Shown piece after piece: positions 36,850-45,900 of a stretch of 64,000 bases of DNA. Origin of the DNA: Neisseria perflava. GTDB taxonomy: Bacteria; Pseudomonadota; Gammaproteobacteria; Burkholderiales; Neisseriaceae. A model generated the notes under the pieces. The model had not been told where the DNA came from, searched no databases, and worked only from the letters and a program-made list of their open reading frames with translations. The stretch is taken from positions 496,001 through 560,000 of the forward strand of contig NZ_CP136962.1 of assembly GCF_002863305.2 (NCBI RefSeq), written 5' to 3'. The position numbers and the translations under genes were made by a program. Numbering within the stretch: position 1 is the stretch's first letter; every line of letters starts with the position of its first letter.

Positions 36850-36919
36850 CGATATAACAAAATCGTCTTTAAAACAAACAAACCATTCTTTCTCATTTTC
36901 AGACGGCCTCATTAAAGTA
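36850..36919 (+). promoter_or_regulatory. 70-bp leader shared by cysI and cysN (cysI copy)
   Basis: From CGATATAAC to TTAAAGTA the segment aligns without net gaps to 53854-53923 upstream of cysN, including CATTCTTTC and a central TTTTCAGACGGCCT. A shared cysteine-regulon promoter or leader is the likely meaning. It ends 30 bp before the cysI ATG. Confidence 0.7.
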
Positions 36920-36949
36920 ACGCCTATACCAAAAATAAGGAGTGCTTCA

Positions 36950-38707
36950 ATGACTGCTACCACAACTGACCCACGAGCCAAGCTGCCTGAGACGCCTTTG
37001 TCCGGCAACGAAGCCTTGAAAGAGCGCAGCGATTATCTGCACGGTACGATTAAGGAAGAGTTGAAAGACGACTTTACCGGCGGCTTTACCGCCGACAACT
37101 TTCAGCTTATCCGCTTCCACGGCATGTACGAACAGGACAACCGCGATATCCGTGCCGAGCGTACCAAACAAAAGCTTGAACCCTTAAAAAACATGATGTT
37201 GCGTTGCCGTTTGCCCGGCGGCATCATTACGCCGAAGCAGTGGTTGGGTATCGACAAATTTGCCGGTGAAAATACGATTTACGGCTCTATCCGCCTGACC
37301 AACCGTCAAACCTTTCAATACCACGGCATTCTGAAAACCGATTTAAAACAGGCACATCAGGCATTGCACAAACTTGGTTTGGATTCCATTGCCACAGCCA
37401 GCGATGTCAACCGCAATGTGTTGTGTACCAGCAATCCTGTGCAAAGCACTTTACATCAAGAAGCCTATGAATGGGCGGCGCGCATCAGTATGCACCTTCT
37501 GCCGCGCACCATGGCATATGCCGATGTATGGCTGGACGGTGAAAAAGTGTTCACGACCGAGCCGACCGAGCCGCGCAATAAAGAAATTGCCGACGACGTA
37601 GAGCCGATTTTGGGTAAAACCTATTTGCCGCGCAAATTTAAAACTGCCGTCGTGATCCCGCCCGATAACGATGTGGACATTCATTCCAATGACTTGGGTT
37701 TTGTGGCGATTGCAGAAAACGGCAAGTTGGTGGGTTTCAATGTATTGGTCGGAGGCGGTTTATCCAGCGAACACGGTAATACCAAAACTTATCCGAACAC
37801 TTCTTACGAATTTGGTTTCGTTCCGCTTGAATACACCCTCAATGCTGCCGAAGCTGTCGTTAGCACCCAGCGCGACTGGGGCAACCGCAGCGACCGCAAA
37901 GCTGCCCGTACACGCTATACGCTGCAACGCGTCGGCGTGGATGTGTTCAAAGAAGAAGTTGAAAGGCGCATGGGCATTAAGTTTGAACCCATCCGCCCTT
38001 ACGAATTCACCCATCGCGGCGACCATATCGGCTGGGTACAAGGGCATGAAGGCAACTGGCATTTGACTTTGTTTATTGAAAACGGTCGTCTGCTCGATTA
38101 TTCCGGCAAACCTTTAAAAACTGGCGTGCGTGAAATTGCCAAAATCCATCCCGGCGACTTTCGTCTGACGGCAAACCAAAATCTGGTGGTTGCCAATGTA
38201 CCGCCCGAATTGAAAGACACGGTTGATAAAATCGCCAAAGAGCATGGATTAATCAGCAAATCGATTACCATCCAGCGTGAGAACTCGATGGCCTGCGTTG
38301 CCTTGCCGACTTGCCCGCTGGCAATGGCAGAGGCCGAGCGGTTCCTGCCGACATTCTCCGATAGAATCGACGAAATGTTCGCCAAATATGGTTTGGAAGA
38401 CGAATACATCGTTTTGCGCGTAACTGGTTGTCCCAACGGTTGCGGTCGTGCCATGCTGGCGGAAATCGGTTTGGTCGGCAAAGCCGTCGGCCGCTACAAC
38501 CTCTACGCAGGCGGCAATCGCGAAGGCACACGCATTCCGCGCCTGTTTAAAGAAAACATTACCGAACCTGAAATCCTTGAAATTGTCGAAGGCTGGGTGG
38601 CCGATTGGGCGCAAAACCGACTCGATGATGAAGGCTTCGGCGATTTTGCCGTCCGTACCGGCATCGTCAAACCCGTATTGGACGCTCCGCGAGACTTTTG
38701 GGCATAA
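36950..38707 (+). CDS. cysI: Sulfite reductase hemoprotein beta subunit
   Basis: The 585-residue siroheme/[4Fe-4S] enzyme reduces sulfite to sulfide with electrons from CysJ. The cluster-binding cysteines are in CVALPTC and GCPNGC near the C-terminus; the siroheme-binding region includes LRCRLPGG and [12 protein letters not shown]. The ATG at 36950 has AAGGAG 7 bp upstream; an open frame extends to 36839 through the leader but is not needed. cysJ and cysN are far away (49123 and 53963), so the usual sulfur operon is dispersed here. Confidence 0.94.
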   Translation: MTATTTDPRAKLPETPLSGNEALKERSDYLHGTIKEELKDDFTGGFTADNFQLIRFHGMYEQDNRDIRAERTKQKLEPLKNMMLRCRLPGGIITPKQWLGIDKFAGENTIYGSIRLTNRQTFQYHGILKTDLKQAHQALHKLGLDSIATASDVNRNVLCTSNPVQSTLHQEAYEWAARISMHLLPRTMAYADVWLDGEKVFTTEPTEPRNKEIADDVEPILGKTYLPRKFKTAVVIPPDNDVDIHSNDLGFVAIAENGKLVGFNVLVGGGLSSEHGNTKTYPNTSYEFGFVPLEYTLNAAEAVVSTQRDWGNRSDRKAARTRYTLQRVGVDVFKEEVERRMGIKFEPIRPYEFTHRGDHIGWVQGHEGNWHLTLFIENGRLLDYSGKPLKTGVREIAKIHPGDFRLTANQNLVVANVPPELKDTVDKIAKEHGLISKSITIQRENSMACVALPTCPLAMAEAERFLPTFSDRIDEMFAKYGLEDEYIVLRVTGCPNGCGRAMLAEIGLVGKAVGRYNLYAGGNREGTRIPRLFKENITEPEILEIVEGWVADWAQNRLDDEGFGDFAVRTGIVKPVLDAPRDFWA

Positions 38708-38756
38708 CGCATACAAACAGACCTGACAAGTCTGCAATAAGAAAATAGAGAAAACC

Positions 38757-38794
38757 AAAGACCGTCTGAAAATCTGATTTTCAGACGGTCTTTT
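38757..38794. terminator. Inverted DUS-like terminator between cysI and the lipoprotein gene
   Basis: AAAGACCGTCTGAAAAT pairs with ATTTTCAGACGGTCTTT. T-tracts on both exits serve the convergent genes. The stem carries a compensated variant of the DUS (GACC in place of GGCC). Confidence 0.8.
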
Positions 38795-38835
38795 ATATTG
38801 GGAGCGTTTATAGCAAAGATGGGATATAAACCGAA

Positions 38836-39408
38836 TCAGCGGCGACGGCCAAAGCCCCGGCCCATGCTGGGGCGGCGGTAGTTGGAAGGCTGACGCGCGG
38901 TTTCGCGGTAACGGTGTTGCTGTTGAGCGTTTTGTTGCTGGGCACGCAGGGTGCGCGTATTCAGCTGTTGGCTGGTGCGTCTGTTTGGACGTGCGCTTTG
39001 ATAATAGTTGGCACGGGCTTGACGGGCAATCGGGCTGTTTTGATTGCGCGCCTGAGTAAATTTATTGGCCAATGCGTTGCCGATAAATGCACCGGCTGCA
39101 GTACCTATCAAGCTTTGCAGCAGCCAGCTGCCGGTGGATTGGTCGTAGATGTATTGTTGACCGTCTGTACCGGTTACCGGTTGGCCGTTGTTGCCGTTGG
39201 CTTGTGCCTCGGCAGGAATGGTGTCTTTCACGGCTTCGGGCGTGAGCTGGTAAACCGTATTGTCTTCTTGTTGGCCGTTTTGTTGTGCCAACTGTTGTTG
39301 CAATGCTTCGATTTGTTTTTGCTGCTGCTCAAGCTGCGCTTGGGTATTGTCTTTGCAGGCAGCGAGGGCAAAAGTGGAAAGGGCGGCTAAGGCAATCAGT
39401 TTTTTCAT
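38836..39408 (-). CDS. Lipoprotein with glutamine-rich coiled coil and glycine zipper
   Basis: The 190-residue envelope protein has a lipoprotein signal peptide, MKKLIALAALSTFALAAC, with lipidation at C18. A Gln/Leu-rich coiled coil (residues ~24-48) follows, then a glycine-zipper-like hydrophobic segment (LIGTAAGAFIGNALA, near residue 100) and a basic Arg/Gln-rich tail ending GRGFGRRR. The organisation resembles uncharacterised neisserial lipoproteins. Function unknown; an association with peptidoglycan or membrane is inferred from the signal and zipper. Confidence 0.75.
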   Translation of the reverse strand: MKKLIALAALSTFALAACKDNTQAQLEQQQKQIEALQQQLAQQNGQQEDNTVYQLTPEAVKDTIPAEAQANGNNGQPVTGTDGQQYIYDQSTGSWLLQSLIGTAAGAFIGNALANKFTQARNQNSPIARQARANYYQSARPNRRTSQQLNTRTLRAQQQNAQQQHRYRETARQPSNYRRPSMGRGFGRRR

Positions 39409-39498
39409 TGTTTTTCCTGAGAGAAGTTTGTCTTTGCCGAGATTTCGGCGGAGTGTGTTTGCCTAATATTAAACCATTTCCCTGTTTTTCAAGTGGTT

Positions 39499-40005
39499 TT
39501 ACAAAATAATATTGGAAAGTTGTGCTGCAAATGCACGGCTGTTGGCAGCCAGATTGCCCAGTGCAGGCATTTCGTGTTCGGTTTCGATAATCAACAGGTT
39601 GGCAGGGCGGCGGGTGTGCAGGGACATTTGCATTTCAGCGGGAGAGAAGGGCATGTGATGGCGTTTGGCAAAAGCTTCGGCGCGTTTGTTGGCGGTTTTG
39701 AGCATAGGCAGCAGGGTAATATCCAAATGGAAACGGCGTACGCCCAAAACCAAAATACGCGCTGCGAAGAAATCTGCTTCATCAGTGAAAACGTTGGGGC
39801 TGCTTTGATTGAAGTCGTGACGCTCTGCGGCAATCAAAGTCGCGATGGTGCGCACTTGCGGAATCAGGGCTTCGCTGATGAGGCTGTCAGGCGAATCGGG
39901 CAAAGTGTGCATGTTGAGCATGCTGTGGTGGCTGTTGCTGTCAACGACCATGCGGCAGGTGTGTAACATTTGTGTTTGGCTGTGGATTTTAGTTGAGGCA
40001 GTCAT
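39499..40005 (-). CDS. Hypothetical protein, 168 residues
   Basis: I do not recognise the family. The protein is mixed alpha/beta without a signal peptide, membrane segment or cysteine cluster. It contains several His/Met-rich stretches (SHHSMLNMHT and KRHHMPFSPAEMQM) and a hydrophobic ILVLGVRRFHLDITLL core. AAGGAA lies 8 bp before the ATG at 40005, and GC content and DUS-rich flanks look native, so it is probably expressed. It is monocistronic. Confidence 0.6.
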   Translation of the reverse strand: MTASTKIHSQTQMLHTCRMVVDSNSHHSMLNMHTLPDSPDSLISEALIPQVRTIATLIAAERHDFNQSSPNVFTDEADFFAARILVLGVRRFHLDITLLPMLKTANKRAEAFAKRHHMPFSPAEMQMSLHTRRPANLLIIETEHEMPALGNLAANSRAFAAQLSNIIL

Positions 40006-40677
40006 GGCTGTATTCCTTATTTCTTAAAAATGGGTGGATTTAAGCGGCCATGGTGGGTATAAAAAAAGCCGCTCAAATGAGGCGGCTCTAATTTGCGTAT
40101 TTTCAATTTAGTCTGTTTCAGACAAGCGCAAAAAAGTACCGCACGTTTGTGTGGTACCAATAGAAGAAAGTAGCAGAGCGTTGCGCGGTTTGCATGATGA
40201 AAATACGTCTTTAATGTATAAAAGAATGGAACGTAGTTTAAAACAAGAATGCCAGTAATTTCAATATCCAATCGACAAAACCCACCAATAAATCTACAAG
40301 TTGTTGTAATCCTTCCAATTTATTTTCTTTCGAGTGAGTCAAATTTGCACAATTATAATGCAAAACCGGGTGAATTGATAACAATCCGAGCAAGGTCCTT
40401 AAAAAAGGCCGTCTGAAAACTGAATTTCAGACGGCCTTGGGTTATTGCATTTGCTCAATGAAACAGCAAATTTTAAAAAAGGATATAAATACATCATTAA
40501 AACAAAAAGTGTAAATTTAATGTAAATTAAATAATTACCGAGTCGAATAATAAGGTAGAATTGCCAAAGTTTATTAATAAATTATAAAAATACGCAAAGC
40601 AAAAAAGAGCGACAGTACCTGTCGTTACTGCAGCATAAAATTTGACCATTACATACGAAAACGAAAATTTATCTACT
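40006..40677. other. Intergenic region upstream of the WYL operon
   Basis: The region holds an AGCCGC/GCGGCT hairpin (about 40067-40088) and a DUS inverted pair (40405-40438). A very AT-rich 200 bp before the WYL regulator must contain the island promoter. I see no convincing gene and no clear operator. Confidence 0.5.
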
Positions 40678-41577
40678 ATGAGCCAGCGTACAAAAGCACA
40701 GGAATCACTCGGCATCCGTTTAGCAGATATTCTGACGCGTCTAAATCAAGGGGAAACCATTGATATTCAAAGTTTGCCTGAACGCTATGGCATTTCATTG
40801 CGTACCGCCCAACGTGATCTCAATCGTCTTGCCCCTTTATTGCAAACTACAGGTACACGTTATTACCGTCTCGATCAAAACCAGTATGGCCGTCTGAATA
40901 AAGACGAAATCCGCCGTATTTGTCATTTTGCAGGCTTACAAGACCTTTTCCCTGAAGCGGACCGCCGCTTTTTTCAAGAAAGTCTGCGTCAAAGCATTAT
41001 CATCAAAGGCCATCAATACGAAAATATTCGTCATCGCCAATCAGATTTTGATTTGGTAACACATTCTATAGAAGCAAAGCAAACCATTAGCTTTAATTAC
41101 ACCAAAGCCGATGGCAGTAAAAGCCATCGTACTTTAGATCCTTACCGGCTCATTAATAAAAGCGGTATTTGGTATCTTATCGGACTCGAAAATGGTCGAG
41201 AAAAGACCTATTGCTTTACTCAAACATCCCAGCTGCAAACGACATCAAAGACATATGTTCCAGATGTAGGATTTGTAGAAAAAATTCAAAATACCGACAG
41301 CATCTCATACGGTAATCAAGTCAGTGAAATCATTATCCAAATCAGCCCACAGGCTGCACATTACTTTTTGCGGCGCAAGCTGTTACCCAATCAGGAGGTT
41401 ATTCGTCGCCTCGATAACGGTGGCCTGTTGATTGCCTGCAAAAATGTTAACGAAATTGAAGTTATCCCCATCGTCCAATATTGGATACCGCATTCAAGAA
41501 TTGTCAGTCCGCAAGAGTTGCAGGAAAAGATAATCGGCAAATTAAAAAACTATATCAATAACCATACGGAGGGCTAA
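40678..41577 (+). CDS. HTH-WYL transcriptional regulator
   Basis: The ~300-residue regulator has an N-terminal winged helix (LPERYGISLRTAQRDLNRL) and a central WYL domain (YRLINKSGIWYLIGLENGREKTYCF), the ligand-sensing module common in regulators of phage-defence operons (BrxR/CapW types). The ATG at 40678 is preferred to an in-frame TTG at 40642; neither has a strong ribosome-binding site. It is first in an operon leading into three GTPases, a HEPN protein and a zinc ribbon, and probably represses it until infection or damage. Confidence 0.88.
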   Translation: MSQRTKAQESLGIRLADILTRLNQGETIDIQSLPERYGISLRTAQRDLNRLAPLLQTTGTRYYRLDQNQYGRLNKDEIRRICHFAGLQDLFPEADRRFFQESLRQSIIIKGHQYENIRHRQSDFDLVTHSIEAKQTISFNYTKADGSKSHRTLDPYRLINKSGIWYLIGLENGREKTYCFTQTSQLQTTSKTYVPDVGFVEKIQNTDSISYGNQVSEIIIQISPQAAHYFLRRKLLPNQEVIRRLDNGGLLIACKNVNEIEVIPIVQYWIPHSRIVSPQELQEKIIGKLKNYINNHTEG

Positions 41578-41581
41578 TAAC

Positions 41582-41791
41582 ATGTGGCAAATCATACTTG
41601 GATTCATCATGTTGCCTGTTGCGTTTATGCAAAGAGGCGGAATTAGGGCAATTATAGGGCTAATCTATATGTATAGTACATCTTGGCTTGATTGGAACGT
41701 AACGTACAGGGGGAACTTGGAACTTATTTCTTGTTTTATTTTTGGTCTAATGGGTTTTTGTCTGCTAATGAGTTCGTTCAGTAAGGCCTAA
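41582..41791 (+). CDS. Small two-TM membrane protein
   Basis: This 69-residue protein has an N-terminal hydrophobic segment (IILGFIMLPVAFM), a central hydrophobic region (AIIGLIYMY) and a C-terminal one (LISCFIFGLMGFCLLMS). It starts 4 bp after the WYL gene stop, with GGAGGG upstream, so it is probably co-expressed. I know no homologue. A membrane partner for the dynamin-like proteins is conceivable. Confidence 0.6.
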   Translation: MWQIILGFIMLPVAFMQRGGIRAIIGLIYMYSTSWLDWNVTYRGNLELISCFIFGLMGFCLLMSSFSKA

Positions 41792-41854
41792 TCGGCACAA
41801 ATAGCAGAAAGTAGTCATTTCCATTTAATTTTTTATTCAGGAAAAATTTATTTT

Positions 41855-43534
41855 ATGAACAGCAAAAAGCAATTTTTAGATTATATCGGCGAAGTTAAGA
41901 ACATCATTTCCCCTTTGGAAATTTCAGATAACAAATTATCGGAAATTCAAGGAAATATTACGGGTGCAGAGCTGATTGTGCCGGTGGTTGGCGGATTTAG
42001 TGCAGGAAAAAGTACATTGCTCAATTCTTTTTTAGGCAATGAGATTTTGCCGACAGCTGTAACTCCGGAAACTGCATTAGCAACAGAATTGCGTTATAGC
42101 GATAGCAACTATATTGAAGCAGTAACGGCTTCGGGTGCGGTTGAGCGTCATCAATTGGCTGATTTTGCACGTTTAAAAGACAATGCACAAAACTTCAAAA
42201 ATCTGCGTGTTTATTTAAATAATGAAAATTTAAAAGCCATTCAACCTTTGGTATTGGTTGATATGCCAGGATTTGATGCGCCGATTGAAAACCATAACCA
42301 AGCTATTTTGAATTACTTGGAGCGTGGCGTTTTCTTTGTATTCCTAACCAGCGTCGAAGACGGCAACATTACATTGAGCATGAAGCGTGAAATTGACAAT
42401 CTTCAACAAATTGGGAAAGGCTTTGCATTCTGTATCAGCAAAACCAATTTGCGCGCACCTGATGATGTTAAAGCAGTACAACAAAAAATTGCCGAGCAAC
42501 TGGAAGACGATTTTGACTATACGGGACAAATTGCCCTTTTAGATATGGATGGTGGTAATAACCTTAAAAATATTTTGACTGCAGTCAATCCTGATGAATT
42601 GTTCAAACTTTTGTTTATCGATGAATTGCGTGAAAACTATACAGGATTAATACAAAGCATCAACGTCAAAATTTCTACATTTAAATCAAATAGAAAAGAA
42701 ATCGAAGAAACTTTATCTGCTCTGCAAAACAGCCTGCAAGGTATTGAAGCCAAAAAACAATCTGCAATCAATGATGTCGAGCAGCGTTATTCACGAGATA
42801 GCGTATCTGTCATCAATCAGGCTGTCACATCTGCGATTTTGCAGCAAAAAATGCGACTGGTTGATTTGGCAATCAATAACCAAGGTGCATTTGAGCGCGA
42901 GCTGAACGACATTACAAAAAATGCACTGCTTTCCGCCGTTCAGACCCGCTTCCGAGCCATTAGCCAAGATTTGATAGAAGAAATGGGCAATGGTATCAAT
43001 GCACAATTAGCTACTTTGCCGGATGGCGGTTTGGGTGGCATTGCAATGGATGTATTGGCCAATAGCGGGGCAGACGCTTTCGGAAAGGTAGCTAATACAG
43101 CATTAAAATCAATATCTAAAGCAATTATGGGTAAGGTGACTTCGGCAACATTAAAAGCATTGCTTAGCAGTGTATTTGGTATTGTGAGTGCCGTGTTGCT
43201 CTTCCTGCCTGAAATTATTTCTTTATTTGCAAAAGGAGAGAAGGAGCGCAGACAGCGTGAACAAGTAGAACAGGCAATTATCAATAATGTCATTCCACAA
43301 ATTCAACAGAAGCTTAATAGCGTACTGCCTGATTTAATGAATCAGAATATTACAGCCCTGATTAATCAAGTCAGCGAACAGTTCGAGGAGCAGCTGCAAC
43401 AAAAACGCAATGAGATTGAAGCAGCAGAGGCAGAAAAAGCAGCAAAAGCCGCCGAGTTGGAAAGCACGATTAATGAGTTGGAAAGCGGCAAGCAACAGTT
43501 GACTACAGCGGCAAACCGTTATTTGTTTGCCTAA
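41855..43534 (+). CDS. Dynamin-like GTPase 1
   Basis: The 559-residue large GTPase has G1 GGFSAGKST (K52), G3 DMPG and G4 SKTN. A long helical middle follows, then a hydrophobic stretch (LLSSVFGIVSAVLLFLPEIISLF, about residues 435-457) that may insert in membrane, and a C-terminal Glu/Lys/Ala-rich coiled coil. This layout matches bacterial dynamin-like proteins, which remodel membranes and are often paired. It is the first of three such genes; a DUS inverted pair (43537-43577) lies before the second. Confidence 0.85.
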   Translation: MNSKKQFLDYIGEVKNIISPLEISDNKLSEIQGNITGAELIVPVVGGFSAGKSTLLNSFLGNEILPTAVTPETALATELRYSDSNYIEAVTASGAVERHQLADFARLKDNAQNFKNLRVYLNNENLKAIQPLVLVDMPGFDAPIENHNQAILNYLERGVFFVFLTSVEDGNITLSMKREIDNLQQIGKGFAFCISKTNLRAPDDVKAVQQKIAEQLEDDFDYTGQIALLDMDGGNNLKNILTAVNPDELFKLLFIDELRENYTGLIQSINVKISTFKSNRKEIEETLSALQNSLQGIEAKKQSAINDVEQRYSRDSVSVINQAVTSAILQQKMRLVDLAINNQGAFERELNDITKNALLSAVQTRFRAISQDLIEEMGNGINAQLATLPDGGLGGIAMDVLANSGADAFGKVANTALKSISKAIMGKVTSATLKALLSSVFGIVSAVLLFLPEIISLFAKGEKERRQREQVEQAIINNVIPQIQQKLNSVLPDLMNQNITALINQVSEQFEEQLQQKRNEIEAAEAEKAAKAAELESTINELESGKQQLTTAANRYLFA

Positions 43535-43610
43535 TCATTTTCAGACGGCCTCAATGATATCGAAGGCCGTCTGAAAAATAGATATTCTCAGAAATATTAA
43601 GGATTTATTC

Positions 43611-45854
43611 ATGGATATCATCCAGTTAAACAACCAAATTGAAGAATTCGTAAATAAATATGATTTAAGTCATGATGCCTTGGCATTGAAGCAGGAGTAT
43701 ACAATTCAGAAAAGCGAAGATTGGCAGAGAGTTTTAGATAGCTATTCAGAACAAGGCCGTGTGTTGCGTATCGGTATTATCGGGCGTGTGAAGGCAGGGA
43801 AAAGCTCCATGCTCAATGCTTTGCTGTTCAACGGTAACGACATTTTGCCTAAAGCCGCCACACCGATGACAGCCGCACTGACCATTATGGAATACAGTGA
43901 AAATGTCAGCGCAGAAGTGGACTTTTTTACCCAACAAGACATTGAACAAATCAAAAAAAACCATGATGCCTATTTGATAGAACTGGACAAAAAAATTAAA
44001 GAAAGAGAACAGGAAAATATCGAACGCATCAAAAAGAAAAAAGGCTTATTGGATAAATTAGTTCACTTGTCTGCTAATGAAAAACAGGAATGCTGCGAAA
44101 AAGCTAGATCTCAGGCAGAACGTGATATGAAAAATGATCCGTCTTTTGCTTCATATGATCAATATCGCCGTATTAAAGAATCAGGTAAATCATTAAGTGA
44201 TTTGGAGCAATACCGTACGATTTCAGCGGGTAGTGTGGAAGAGCTGATGAATGGTGTATTGAACCAATTTGTTGGGTCAAGCGGTGCATTCATGCCGTTT
44301 ACCAAGTCCGTTACATTGCATATTCCGGAAAAAGGTTTGCAGGGCCTGCAAATCATTGATACCCCTGGAATTAATGACCCTGTGACATCTCGTGGCGAAC
44401 GCACCGAGCAATTACTGCAAGACTGCGACGTTGTATTGATTGTTTCTTCTTCGGGCCAATTCCTCAGCAGCGAGGATACCAATTTGATGCATCGGGTAAC
44501 GACCAAAGAGGGGACGCAGCAAGCTTATCTTATCGCCAGCCAGGTGGATAACCAATTGTTTGGCAGTGAAAGTCAAGGCTTGAGCGATCCTATTCATGTT
44601 TTGGAACGTATTTCCGACAATTTGACCAAGAATGCGCGTAATGTTTTGGCCAAACAAGTCCAAAAATATCCGTCCATGAAAGTGGCTGCGGACAAGTTGA
44701 GCAAAAACAACGTGATTTGCTCTTCAAGCGTAGCGTTTTCAATGCAGCAGCGTTTTGATGAGCAACATACTTGGGATGCCAATTTGCAACATGTATGGCG
44801 CAATTTGAATCAAAAATTCCCTGATGTTTTCAGTCATGAAGAATTGGCTAAAAATGCATTAAAACAATTGGCCAATATTCATCAGATACATCAAATAGTG
44901 AGTGAAGTAACTGCCAATAAAGAACAAATTTTGGCGCAACGGCGCATTAATTTTGAAAATGACAAACGTACCGCATTACAAGGCTATTTAAAAGCATGGG
45001 CCGAGCGTATCAATGAGCAGATTCATCAGATTCAGCATGCTGATGTGGGCGAATTGCGCAAGCAAGAAGCCGAACTCAAAAAGCAGCAAGCCACAATCGA
45101 TGTAAATGTGGGCGGCGTGTATGATGATTTGATTTCGGATATCAAACTGAATTTGAGCAGGCAATTAAAAGACAAATTGAAAAGTGAAATGAAAAAATAT
45201 GATACTGCTTCTGAAGGAGCGCAGGGAACGTCGACTGAAAGTAGGGAAGTTTATGTAGGACGCGGTGGTTTTTTGTGGCTTCAAAAAAAATATAGAACAG
45301 AGACTTATGAGGTTTCCACTCTCCAGGCTACTCCTATCCGCCGTGCTATTGAAGAAGTTCGCGCCAGTTTGGAAGATGAATTATGCTATCTGTCAGAAAG
45401 CTATTCGCAGGCTTGGAAGAAAAAAATCTATTCCCAAATCGTTGGTGCGTTGCGCGAAGCTATGGGGGATGAAGAGCTGGATGTAACCATCATTGTACGT
45501 GCAGTCAAAAATGTATTGGCTCGCATCCCTGAAGCCTCGTTCTGTCTTGCTGATGATATGCCTGATGAGTTAAAGAAATCTGGCCAGCTTAAAGGCAGCG
45601 AGATGGAAAGCTATATGGCGGAGGCTGATAATTATATTTCTAACCTACGCAATACCGTTCGCAACCAGATTTCAGCATATATGGACACTCTAGTAGGGGG
45701 CCTAAAGAAAGTAAATTTACCTCAAGAGCTGATGGGTGACTTGGAAAACAGCCTAAAACAGCTTTTGAACGAAATTGAAAACAAAGAGGCAAGCCTGTTC
45801 CATTATCGAGGTATTCAAAGAGAATTGGCAAGCTTGATACAGTCTGCGGCTTAA
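43611..45854 (+). CDS. Dynamin-like GTPase 2
   Basis: The 747-residue protein has G1 GRVKAGKSS (K64) and G3 IDTPGIND near residue 250, with an insert of charged helix (residues ~108-180) between them. The probable G4 reads ASQVDN instead of NKxD. The remaining ~450 residues are helical and predicted coiled coil. The size and G-domain place it in the dynamin-like family as a partner of GTPase 1, comparable to paired proteins such as the Campylobacter DLP1/DLP2 pair. AAGGATTTATTC precedes ATG. The G4 deviation is worth noting. Confidence 0.83.
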   Translation: MDIIQLNNQIEEFVNKYDLSHDALALKQEYTIQKSEDWQRVLDSYSEQGRVLRIGIIGRVKAGKSSMLNALLFNGNDILPKAATPMTAALTIMEYSENVSAEVDFFTQQDIEQIKKNHDAYLIELDKKIKEREQENIERIKKKKGLLDKLVHLSANEKQECCEKARSQAERDMKNDPSFASYDQYRRIKESGKSLSDLEQYRTISAGSVEELMNGVLNQFVGSSGAFMPFTKSVTLHIPEKGLQGLQIIDTPGINDPVTSRGERTEQLLQDCDVVLIVSSSGQFLSSEDTNLMHRVTTKEGTQQAYLIASQVDNQLFGSESQGLSDPIHVLERISDNLTKNARNVLAKQVQKYPSMKVAADKLSKNNVICSSSVAFSMQQRFDEQHTWDANLQHVWRNLNQKFPDVFSHEELAKNALKQLANIHQIHQIVSEVTANKEQILAQRRINFENDKRTALQGYLKAWAERINEQIHQIQHADVGELRKQEAELKKQQATIDVNVGGVYDDLISDIKLNLSRQLKDKLKSEMKKYDTASEGAQGTSTESREVYVGRGGFLWLQKKYRTETYEVSTLQATPIRRAIEEVRASLEDELCYLSESYSQAWKKKIYSQIVGALREAMGDEELDVTIIVRAVKNVLARIPEASFCLADDMPDELKKSGQLKGSEMESYMAEADNYISNLRNTVRNQISAYMDTLVGGLKKVNLPQELMGDLENSLKQLLNEIENKEASLFHYRGIQRELASLIQSAA

Positions 45855-45900
45855 TCAATCAGGCCATCTGCAAAATTCAGATGGCCTGCAAGGAATAAAT

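Noticed and set aside
36839..36949. N-terminal extension of cysI to 36839
   Set aside because: The extension translates the shared cys leader, and a good AAGGAG site precedes the ATG at 36950.
40017..40271. 84-codon minus-strand frame in the intergenic region before the WYL operon
   Set aside because: It runs through a hairpin and terminator-like sequence, has no ribosome-binding site, and its composition does not look coding.
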